Assembly: GCA_947486505.1 (NCBI GenBank)
Contig: CANKTT010000088.1
Coordinates: 1-5,979 of the forward strand
Reading direction: 5' to 3'
Source: Actinomycetota bacterium
GTDB taxonomy: Bacteria; Actinomycetota; Actinomycetes; S36-B12; UBA5976
Length of the DNA: 5,979 nucleotides
The position numbers were made by a program, and so were the translations under genes. The notes below the pieces were generated by a model that made no database searches, was not told the origin of the DNA, and worked only from the letters and a program-made list of their open reading frames with translations. Shown here piece by piece: positions 1 through 5,577 of the stretch (position 1 is the first letter of the stretch; each line of letters opens with the position of its first letter).

Positions 1-183
1 GAGCTTGGTGTTGCACGAGGCTCGCAAATTCAGCTGGTGCAGTCGCTTTTGACACTGCTTTGGTCAGCATTACTACTTGGCGAAGTGGTTACTGGTCAAA
101 CGCTTATAGCAGCCAGCGTTGTTTTGGTGTGTGTGGCAATTACCCAAAGAGTGCGACTAGCCAGCAGGGTAGAAGTTAACTGA
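1..183 (+). CDS. C-terminal fragment of a DMT/EamA-type membrane transporter (5' end outside the window)
   Basis: The frame is open from base 1 to a TGA at 181-183, giving 60 residues of a protein that begins before the window. Two hydrophobic segments are visible, about residues 12-30 and 34-48, joined by a short loop containing LLGEVVTGQ. They are followed by a basic tail with several arginines. A penultimate helix ending in a Gly-Glu pair, then a short loop with Gln, then a last helix is typical of the final two helices of EamA-domain exporters of the drug/metabolite transporter superfamily. This assignment comes from pattern resemblance and helix layout only. Substrate cannot be inferred. 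The last 27 bp overlap the 3' end of the convergent fbpC, and no terminator hairpin was seen between the two stops. Another small multi-helix carrier remains possible. Confidence 0.6.
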   Translation, partial: ELGVARGSQIQLVQSLLTLLWSALLLGEVVTGQTLIAASVVLVCVAITQRVRLASRVEVN

Positions 184-1188
184 TCCTCTGACCCAAACAG
201 TCACTGGCATTCCGACTTCAGGAGATATTGGACCTGAGGTTCGAGCCTTAACGGATCCCGCCGCGGTTTTAACTTCTACTAAAGCGTCATGACCAAAGAA
301 TTGTCGTCCAATAACAGTAGCTAAACCCTTTGGATCAGGCTGCAAATATAAATTCTCGGGACGGATTGCAACTTGCCCTTTTGTGCCTTCTGGTTGAGCA
401 ACATTTGGAATTAGATCGCCAAGTTCAGTGCTAACTTTTCCGGATATGACAACGCCAGGAATAACTACTGCATCACCTAAGAATTTAGCAAGCGCTACAT
501 CAACTGGTTGCGAGTAAATGGACCTTGGACTACCAATCTGAGCCACAGTTCCATCTCGCAAAATCGCAACTTGATCCGCGATGGATAGCGCTTCCTCTTG
601 ATCATGAGTTACCAGAATCGCGGTCGCATTGGCTGCCCGAAGAATTGCCCTAACATCTTCCCGAAGCTTTGATCGCAATTGTGCATCTAGTGCAGCAAAT
701 GGTTCATCAAGCAATATGACATCTGGGTTCGGCGCTAAGGCTCGAGCTATAGCTACTCGTTGGCGCTGTCCACCCGAGAGTGTGTCTGGTAGCGAATCTC
801 TCTGGTCACCCATTCCAATTAGTTCAACAAGTTCTGAAACTTTGGCATCTCTTGCCCCAGTCTTCAAGTGTGAAAGGCCATAAGCAATGTTCTTCGCAAC
901 AGTTAAATGCGGGAAGAGGGCAGAATCCTGAGGCACGAATCCAACATTGCGCTTTTCCGGAGGAAGTGACAAAGCTTCGGAAGAAACCTCTCGGCCATTC
1001 ATGGTGATCGTGCCAGAATCTACCGAATCAAACCCAGCTATCAGGCGCAGCAAAGTGGTCTTGCCACCACCAGAGGCACCCAAAATTGTTAAGAGTGAAC
1101 CGTCTTTGACTGAGAATGAAACATCGTGAAGCACCGATACGTTTCCAAAAGACTTTGAGACATTAGTGAGCCGCACTTTTTCTGACAT
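157..1188 (-). CDS. fbpC: Ferric-iron ABC importer, ATP-binding subunit
   Basis: This 343-residue protein is the cytoplasmic ATPase that powers the importer formed with FbpB and FbpA. The nucleotide-binding domain is complete: Walker A GASGGGKT at 37-44, Q-loop around Q87, ABC signature LSGGQRQR at 137-144, Walker B VILLDEP at 157-163, D-loop ALDA at 166-169 and switch histidine H195 in VTHDQEEA. F14 probably stacks on the adenine. Residues from about 235 to the end form a TOBE-type regulatory region, with VAIRPENL near 272-279. Length and layout fit the FbpC/PotA-like importer ATPases. Iron is inferred from the neighbouring FbpA, since the ATPase alone would also fit spermidine, thiamine or sugar systems. 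The ATG at 1186-1188 lies inside the end of fbpB (26-bp overlap), suggesting translational coupling. A G-rich run (GTGGGGGTG) lies just upstream. The stop overlaps the convergent transporter gene. Confidence 0.92.
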   Translation of the reverse strand: MSEKVRLTNVSKSFGNVSVLHDVSFSVKDGSLLTILGASGGGKTTLLRLIAGFDSVDSGTITMNGREVSSEALSLPPEKRNVGFVPQDSALFPHLTVAKNIAYGLSHLKTGARDAKVSELVELIGMGDQRDSLPDTLSGGQRQRVAIARALAPNPDVILLDEPFAALDAQLRSKLREDVRAILRAANATAILVTHDQEEALSIADQVAILRDGTVAQIGSPRSIYSQPVDVALAKFLGDAVVIPGVVISGKVSTELGDLIPNVAQPEGTKGQVAIRPENLYLQPDPKGLATVIGRQFFGHDALVEVKTAAGSVKARTSGPISPEVGMPVTVWVRGSVNFYPAG

Positions 1189-2719
1189 TTATCGCACCCC
1201 CACTTCCACTAATCTCAATAGATTCCTCTGTAACTAGGTTACTTCGGTTCTGCGTAGTGCGGATTTCACGATTAACGAAGAGGGCAGGAATGCCCGCGAC
1301 CAGGACTAAGAGCAAAGCATACGGGGCAGCAGCGCTAAATGCGCCTACTGAAGTGGCCGACCATAACCGTGTGGCCAGTGTCTCAATCCCAGTTGGGCGA
1401 AGAATTAGAGTTGCGGGCAATTCCTTGATTACCGTGAGGGCAACAAACGCGGTAGCGCTTAAGATTCCAGGAGCCGCGGCTGGAATAACAACGCGTCTGA
1501 GCGTTTGAAATTGCGTACTTCCTAGGGTCCGCGAAACTTCTTCAATTCCAGTTGGCACTTGCGAAATTGGCACCTTTAATACTGCAACGGCATTAGGTAA
1601 AAACAAGGCAAGGTAGGCGAGTAGTACTAAAGCACTGGTTTGGTAAAGACGCGGGACTGATTGGTTGACTAAGAAGACAAAGGAAAGTGCAACTACCACC
1701 CCGGGAAGCGCATGCGTAATCAGAATTGTTTTCTCAACTTTGATCGAATATTTACTTTGGTATCTAACTACCAAGATCGCTACCGCTAGACCAACGAATG
1801 CAACAAGGAATCCACCGGTAAGTCCGTAGCTAATTGTGTTAACGAAGGCTCGAGAGATTTCACTCAAGTTTGATTTGGATTGCCCAATTACGGTCCAGTA
1901 AAAGATGCTAACAATTGGTACGAGCACACCAATTACAAACCACGAAAAAAGCAAAACTTGCGCTCCGCTTTGCCATTTACCGAGTTTAGTTTGCATTGCT
2001 CGATATTGACCCGATGACCGAACGGTTGTTAATGAGCTAGATCTACTCTCAATGCGAATCAGAACTATGGTTAGGGCAATAAGGATAATGGCCAGAGCGG
2101 CCGCGGTGTTGCGATCAAAACTGGCTCGGTAAGCGTTGTAGATAGCTCGAGTGAACGTATCGAATCGCATAAGAGAAACGGCACCGAAATCACTCAGGGT
2201 ATAAAGAGCCACAAGCAGACCAGAGCCGAACACTGCATTACGAATGGCGGGCCAGGTAATAGTTCTGGCAACACTTAATTGGCTTCGTCCAAGCGTGCGG
2301 GCAACTTCCTCGCCGGCACCACTGTGTCGATTAAAAGCTGCCGAGACAGCTAAAAAAACATACGGCGTGGTGCTGATACTGAGAACTAACCAGGATCCAA
2401 AGAATCCAGAGATTCCCGATGAAACTGAAAGCCAGGCGTATGCCAACACGTAGGAAGGCATTGCCAACGGAAGGATTGCAACAACTTGAAAGAACCTGCG
2501 GAAAGCTAAATCTGATCGAAAACTCAACCAGGCCTGAGCAGTTCCGATGGACATCGCAGTTACGCAGACCGCAAGAGTTAGAGACAGCGAGTTGTAAATC
2601 AGTTCCAGGGTTCGTGCGCGCACTAAATTATCAACTAGTTCGCTGACTCCAATTTGGGCCGAGCGCAACAGGATGTAGAAGAGTGGCAAGACTGAAACAA
2701 AAACGCCAAATGCCACCAC
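1163..2719 (-). CDS. fbpB: Ferric-iron ABC importer, fused two-domain permease
   Basis: This integral membrane protein of 518 residues (from the GTG at 2717-2719) forms the translocation path between FbpA and FbpC. It contains two BPD_transp_1 units in tandem, each with a cytoplasmic EAA loop that docks on the ATPase: EEVARTLGRSQ near 137-147 and EEVSRTLGSTQ near 393-403. Hydrophobic helices surround each loop, about six per half. The fused layout is usual for FbpB/ThiP-type permeases, whereas many other importers use two separate genes. A hydrophilic tail from about residue 484 follows the last helix, and its coding sequence overlaps the fbpC start. The N-terminus is uncertain. The frame stays open upstream through QRPPLQILL to a stop inside fbpA, with no ATG, GTG or TTG. 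A CTG at 2762-2764, overlapping the fbpA TGA and preceded six bases earlier by AGGT, would give 533 residues and a complete first helix with a basic leader. Confidence 0.9.
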   Translation of the reverse strand: MVAFGVFVSVLPLFYILLRSAQIGVSELVDNLVRARTLELIYNSLSLTLAVCVTAMSIGTAQAWLSFRSDLAFRRFFQVVAILPLAMPSYVLAYAWLSVSSGISGFFGSWLVLSISTTPYVFLAVSAAFNRHSGAGEEVARTLGRSQLSVARTITWPAIRNAVFGSGLLVALYTLSDFGAVSLMRFDTFTRAIYNAYRASFDRNTAAALAIILIALTIVLIRIESRSSSLTTVRSSGQYRAMQTKLGKWQSGAQVLLFSWFVIGVLVPIVSIFYWTVIGQSKSNLSEISRAFVNTISYGLTGGFLVAFVGLAVAILVVRYQSKYSIKVEKTILITHALPGVVVALSFVFLVNQSVPRLYQTSALVLLAYLALFLPNAVAVLKVPISQVPTGIEEVSRTLGSTQFQTLRRVVIPAAAPGILSATAFVALTVIKELPATLILRPTGIETLATRLWSATSVGAFSAAAPYALLLVLVAGIPALFVNREIRTTQNRSNLVTEESIEISGSGGAINVRKSAAH

Positions 2720-2741
2720 TAATAAAATCTGTAGTGGTGGC
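2712..2741 (-). repeat. Perfect inverted repeat (RNA hairpin) at the fbpA-fbpB junction
   Basis: On the minus strand the arms GCCACCACTA (2741-2732) and TAGTGGTGGC (2721-2712) are exact reverse complements of 10 bp, separated by a 10-base AT-rich loop. In the transcript this stem begins about 20 bases after the fbpA stop. The fbpB GTG start at 2717-2719 lies inside its 3' arm, so the hairpin would hide that start. It is not followed directly by a run of T, so it does not look like a simple intrinsic terminator. Plausible roles are protection of the fbpA message (binding proteins are often needed in excess over permeases) or control of fbpB translation. The repeat is seen in the sequence; the roles are inferred. 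Confidence 0.6.
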
Positions 2742-2760
2742 CTCTGGTTTGATCTGGATG

Positions 2761-3789
2761 TCAGATTAGACCTGCTTGGGAAAGTAACTCAAGGGTCTGT
2801 TCGAGTGTTGCCAGATCTGACAAATCGATTTCTGGACTGTTGATCTCACTTAGCTTTGGCAAAGTTGGATCGGGAGAGACATCAGAAGTTAAGGAATACT
2901 CAAAAGTCTTTTCTAGAAAATATTTTTGTGCTGTTTCACCCAGCAACCACGAAGCGAAAACTAAAGCGTCGGGATTTTCTGTAAGCAGTGAAACTCCGGA
3001 AACGTTAACCAAGTTGCCTGCATCGCCATCGGAGAACCAAGTCATTTTAGAATTCATGTTTTCAGGACCGATCTCTGCTGCTTTTTCAAACCAGTAGTAA
3101 TGATTCAGTAATCCGGCTGCGACATCGCCGCTTTCAACAGCATCTAGTATCTGACCGTTCTTTTCGTAGAGAACTGCATTATCTTTCATTGCGGACAGAA
3201 ATGCTGCAGTCTTTTCGTCACCTTCGGTTACTCGCATCCCAGTTACGAATGATTGGAATGATGCATTTGTTGGCGCAATCGCAATGCGACCCTTCCAGCC
3301 TGGATCGGCAAGATCAAAAACTGACTTTGGTAAATCCGTTACTTGATCAGGGTTGTATGCCAGAACTCTGGCACGACCCGATACTCCAACCCACGAGCCA
3401 TCTTGGGCGCGGTATTTCGTAGGCACCAAATCCAACACTTCTTGGGGAAGTGTAAAAGTTTTGCCCTGGCCACTGACAGCGCCTAGAGCGCCTGCATCTT
3501 GGGAAAGGAAAACATCAGCCTTGGTGTTATCGCCCTCTTCAAGAATCGTTGCTGCCATTTCGGATGAGTCGCCATAGCGAACATTTACCGTGATGCCAGT
3601 CTCGGCAGTAAACACGTCGAGAAGTGGTGAGATCAGATCTTCAGAACGACCGGAATACAGGGTTATTGCACCTTGTTCATCAATAGAACTACTTGTTGAG
3701 TCCGGGGTGGCGGCAGTTTCGCTAGCGCAAGCTGATAGTAGAACGGAGAAACTAAGCGTTAAGGCAGTTACAAACTTTCGGGAAAACAT
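2761..3789 (-). CDS. fbpA: Ferric-iron-binding lipoprotein of ABC importer (FbpA-like)
   Basis: This 342-residue extracytoplasmic solute-binding protein delivers ferric iron to FbpB. Residues 1-20 are a lipoprotein signal peptide: basic SRK near the start, a hydrophobic stretch, then lipobox LSAC with the acylated cysteine at C21. A Ser/Thr/Glu-rich linker runs to about residue 40. The mature fold begins with ITLYSGRSE (42-50), the usual first strand of the FbpA family. The adjacent tyrosines Y231-Y232 in NHYYWF match the Tyr-Tyr iron-ligand pair of FbpA proteins, and Y145 in LAYNP is in the place of a further tyrosine ligand known in some members. These residues argue for iron rather than thiamine or polyamine. 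The start is ATG at 3787-3789, with TTGGAG (GGAG at 3794-3797) four bases upstream. It is the first gene of the operon and is followed by a hairpin before fbpB. Its promoter region contains a palindrome pair that may be an operator. Confidence 0.93.
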   Translation of the reverse strand: MFSRKFVTALTLSFSVLLSACASETAATPDSTSSSIDEQGAITLYSGRSEDLISPLLDVFTAETGITVNVRYGDSSEMAATILEEGDNTKADVFLSQDAGALGAVSGQGKTFTLPQEVLDLVPTKYRAQDGSWVGVSGRARVLAYNPDQVTDLPKSVFDLADPGWKGRIAIAPTNASFQSFVTGMRVTEGDEKTAAFLSAMKDNAVLYEKNGQILDAVESGDVAAGLLNHYYWFEKAAEIGPENMNSKMTWFSDGDAGNLVNVSGVSLLTENPDALVFASWLLGETAQKYFLEKTFEYSLTSDVSPDPTLPKLSEINSPEIDLSDLATLEQTLELLSQAGLI

Positions 3790-3807
3790 TGAACTCCAAT
3801 TTAGGTG

Positions 3808-3835
3808 AATTATGCAACCAAAAGGTTGCGTAATT
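3808..3835. promoter_or_regulatory. Near-perfect palindrome, candidate operator upstream of fbpA
   Basis: The arms AATTATGCAACC (3808-3819) and GGTTGCGTAATT (3824-3835) are reverse complements at 11 of 12 positions around an AAAA centre. The only mismatch is T3813 against G3830, which could still pair as G-U in RNA. The palindrome lies 19 bp before the fbpA start codon, at or just downstream of the likely transcription start. Length, symmetry and position fit the binding site of a dimeric repressor. It could instead act as a hairpin in the fbpA leader RNA. I do not recognise the motif as a known metal-regulator box. Confidence 0.6.
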
Positions 3836-3878
3836 ATTTATGCAACTAAAAGGTAGCCAAAATCATATGTACTGTCAA
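3833..3878 (-). promoter_or_regulatory. Candidate promoter(s) of the fbpABC operon
   Basis: Two overlapping readings exist on the minus strand. In the first, a perfect -35 TTGACA (3878-3873) is followed after 17 bp by a poor -10 TACCTT (3855-3850), which would start transcription near 3843. In the second, TTGGCT (3860-3855) is followed after 16 bp by AATAAT (3838-3833), which would start transcription inside the palindrome. In both cases one or both palindrome copies overlap the promoter or the first transcribed bases. Which is real cannot be decided from sequence. Confidence 0.4.
3838..3858. repeat. Second, degenerate copy of the candidate operator
   Basis: This stretch begins TTATGCAACTAAAAGGTAGC and matches 18 of 21 positions of the segment 28 bp away at 3810-3830. 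Its own dyad symmetry is poorer: the arm GCAACT faces GGTAGC, with two mismatched pairs. A strong site plus a weaker repeat in the same orientation, both inside the predicted promoter, is a common arrangement for cooperative binding of a repressor. The similarity is seen directly; the binding is inferred. Confidence 0.5.
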
Positions 3879-3922
3879 ATGCATAACTTGGTGGCAAAGT
3901 AAGCATCTAAATCGCCCCCCGA

Positions 3923-3928
3923 TAGCCT
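3923..3928 (+). promoter_or_regulatory. Candidate -10 element for a leaderless thyX transcript
   Basis: TAGCCT fits the TANNNT pattern of actinobacterial -10 elements. Seven bases (TATCTGC) separate it from the thyX GTG at 3936, which puts the predicted first transcribed base on the start codon. No purine-rich ribosome binding site is visible upstream of this GTG; the region is instead C-rich (run of C at 3915-3920). No convincing -35 was found. Confidence 0.4.
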
Positions 3929-3935
3929 TATCTGC

Positions 3936-4652
3936 GTGGTGCAGATTTCATTCCGAAGCGATGTGACTGTCGAGCTGGTAAAGCATTCGGCAGGTGATGC
4001 GGACGTGCTTTGGGCCGCCAGAGTTTCAACAAAGGGCGATCAGTCCGCAGTTGATGTAAATGCGGATTCAGCTGCTTCTGCGGGTTTGATTAATTACCTA
4101 ATGCGCGACCGCCATGGCAGCCCATTTGAGCACTCGGTGTTTACTTTCTTCGTGCAAGCTCCAATTTTTATGTGGCGCGAACATTTTCGCCATCGGATGG
4201 CAAGTTACAACGAAGAATCTGGTCGATACAAAGTTTTAGAACCGATTTTTTACACACCAAGCCCGGAGCGGAAACTGATACAGGTTGGGAAAGCTGGCGC
4301 TTATGAATTTGTTGATGGTACGCCGGAGCAATTTGACATTGTCACTTCAGAAACTAAAAAGGCATGCGAAGTTGCGTATGCATCGTATGAAGCAATGCTT
4401 GAAGCCGGCGTCGCACGCGAAGTTGCACGCATCGTCTTGCCGGTCACGATTTACAGTTCGGCATACGTGACTATGAATGCGCGTGCCATGATGAATTTCT
4501 TGAGTTTGCGTCGTAAAGCAGAAGGATCACACTTTCCGTCGTTCCCACAGCGCGAAATTGAAATGGTTGCAGAAAAGTACGAATTAGAGTTCGAGCGAAT
4601 CATGCCGCTTACCCACGCATCTTTTGTGGCTAATGGTCGAGTCGCTCCATAG
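3936..4652 (+). CDS. thyX: Flavin-dependent thymidylate synthase
   Basis: ThyX methylates dUMP to dTMP using methylene-tetrahydrofolate as carbon donor and FAD/NADPH for reduction, replacing the unrelated ThyA. The 238-residue length is close to the family norm. The ThyX signature RHR-x7-S is intact: R85-H86-R87 and S95, inside FRHRMASYNEESGRY (84-98), which binds flavin and nucleotide. Other family regions are FRSDVTVELV at the N-terminus, ARVS at 28-31, NARAMMNFLSLR at 181-192 and the actinobacterial-looking FPSFPQREIEMVAE at 200-213. The start is taken as GTG 3936-3938, because the frame closes upstream at a TAA (3900-3902) with no ATG. A second GTG follows directly at 3939. There is no Shine-Dalgarno sequence, which suggests a leaderless message. 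The gene is divergent from fbpA and is followed by dapA after 28 bp, matching the mycobacterial order thyX-dapA-rnj. Confidence 0.96.
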   Translation: MVQISFRSDVTVELVKHSAGDADVLWAARVSTKGDQSAVDVNADSAASAGLINYLMRDRHGSPFEHSVFTFFVQAPIFMWREHFRHRMASYNEESGRYKVLEPIFYTPSPERKLIQVGKAGAYEFVDGTPEQFDIVTSETKKACEVAYASYEAMLEAGVAREVARIVLPVTIYSSAYVTMNARAMMNFLSLRRKAEGSHFPSFPQREIEMVAEKYELEFERIMPLTHASFVANGRVAP

Positions 4653-4670
4653 TGAATTTTGAAAGTGAAT

Positions 4671-4677
4671 AGGTGAG
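4671..4677 (+). promoter_or_regulatory. Ribosome binding site of dapA
   Basis: AGGTGAG lies three bases before the dapA ATG at 4681 and supports that start. It sits in the 28-bp gap after the thyX stop. No promoter or terminator was seen in this gap, which fits a thyX-dapA co-transcript. Confidence 0.6.
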
Positions 4678-4680
4678 ACC

Positions 4681-5577
4681 ATGAAAGCTGAATCCGCATT
4701 TGGCACGGTTTTGACCGCCATGGTCACGCCATTTACTGCTGATGGAACCAAGATTGATTTCGACGCTGCAGCAACACTGGCAAACGATCTTGTCGATCTT
4801 GGAAACAACGGACTGGTTGTTAACGGAACAACTGGGGAATCACCAACAACAGACGAACATGAGAAACTCGAATTACTAAAAGTTGTAATTGAGGCGGTAG
4901 GCAGTCGAGCGAAAGTTGTTGCCGGCGCTGGTTCTAATGACACCGCACATTCAATCTTGTTGGCAAAGGATGCCCAAAAAGCTGGAGCACACGGTTTGCT
5001 TGTTGTTACGCCTTATTACAACAAGCCACCACAAGCGGGGATTTATGCGCACATGGTTGCGGTTGCCGATTCAACTGATTTACCCGTGATGATTTATGAC
5101 ATACCTGGCCGTGCCGGAGTTGCAATCAATAACGAAACTATGTTGCAGCTGGCCCAGCACTCAAAAATTATTGCTAACAAGGACGCCAAAGGTGATCTTT
5201 GGGCAGCTTCCCAAATTATGGCGCAATCTGATCTTGCTTATTACTCTGGTGACGATCCGTTAAATCTTGCGCTCTTAGCAATTGGCGCAGTTGGTGTTGT
5301 GAGTGTTACCGGGCACATAGTTGCAGATCGGCACAAGTTGATGGTCGAAGCAATGCAAAACAATGACGTTAATGCCGCTCGGGAAATCAATCGATCGTTA
5401 GTTCCAATCACTGAAGGAATAATGACTAAGGCTGGTGGGGCAATTATGGTGAAGGCCGCCCTAGACGCACTTGGTCGAGCTGGAGGCGGATCTTTGCGCT
5501 TGCCTTTGGTTCCAGCTACTGACGAACAAAGGCGTGTACTTCGTGAAGACCTAGTTAAGGGTGGCTTCACTCTGTGA
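4681..5577 (+). CDS. dapA: 4-hydroxy-tetrahydrodipicolinate synthase
   Basis: DapA condenses pyruvate with aspartate semialdehyde, the first committed step toward diaminopimelate and lysine in the cytoplasm. The 298-residue protein is a full-length (beta/alpha)8 aldolase of the DapA/NanA family. Visible landmarks are the substrate-binding NGTTGES at 48-54 (T50, T51), TPYYNKPPQ at 110-118 with the interfacial tyrosine, Y139 and R144 in YDIPGRAG, and the Schiff-base lysine K167 in NKDAKGD. K167 is preceded by Asn, where I would more often expect a hydrophobic residue. The C-terminus VPATDEQRRVLREDL followed by a short GGFTL tail is actinobacterial in style. The ATG at 4681 has the ribosome binding site AGGTGAG. 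The stop TGA overlaps the start of rnj (GTGA), suggesting coupled translation. The catalytic Tyr, Arg and Lys together favour DapA over sialate lyase or other relatives, and the thyX/rnj context supports it. Confidence 0.95.
   Translation: MKAESAFGTVLTAMVTPFTADGTKIDFDAAATLANDLVDLGNNGLVVNGTTGESPTTDEHEKLELLKVVIEAVGSRAKVVAGAGSNDTAHSILLAKDAQKAGAHGLLVVTPYYNKPPQAGIYAHMVAVADSTDLPVMIYDIPGRAGVAINNETMLQLAQHSKIIANKDAKGDLWAASQIMAQSDLAYYSGDDPLNLALLAIGAVGVVSVTGHIVADRHKLMVEAMQNNDVNAAREINRSLVPITEGIMTKAGGAIMVKAALDALGRAGGGSLRLPLVPATDEQRRVLREDLVKGGFTL

Noticed and set aside
629..1129. Several plus-strand open frames inside 629-1129
   Set aside because: They are opposite the Walker and signature motif region of fbpC and their translations show no domain features.
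157..3789. Thiamine (ThiBPQ) or polyamine importer instead of iron
   Set aside because: The fused permease and ATPase would fit ThiPQ, but the binding protein has the YSGR start and the NHYYWF Tyr-Tyr iron-ligand pair typical of FbpA. No TPP-riboswitch-like sequence was noticed upstream.
3801..3819. Possible DtxR/IdeR iron box starting TTAGGT near the fbpA start codon
   Set aside because: Only the first half (TTAGGT) matches the consensus; the second half (TGCAACC) does not resemble CTAACCTAA and the dyad is absent.
3862..3870. TATGAT on the minus strand near 3869-3864 as the fbpA -10 box
   Set aside because: It is a good hexamer, but no acceptable -35 lies 16-18 bp upstream and it is only a few bases from the TTGACA, so the downstream choices fit better.
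3879..3895. Third copy of the palindrome (ATGCATAACTTGGTGGC)
   Set aside because: It shares only scattered GC, AAC and GGT elements, has altered spacing and no clear dyad, so chance similarity is likely.
4584..4943. 119-residue minus-strand open frame spanning the thyX-dapA junction
   Set aside because: It is antisense to the conserved thyX 3' end and dapA 5' end, and its Ser/Thr-rich composition fits a reverse-complement artefact.
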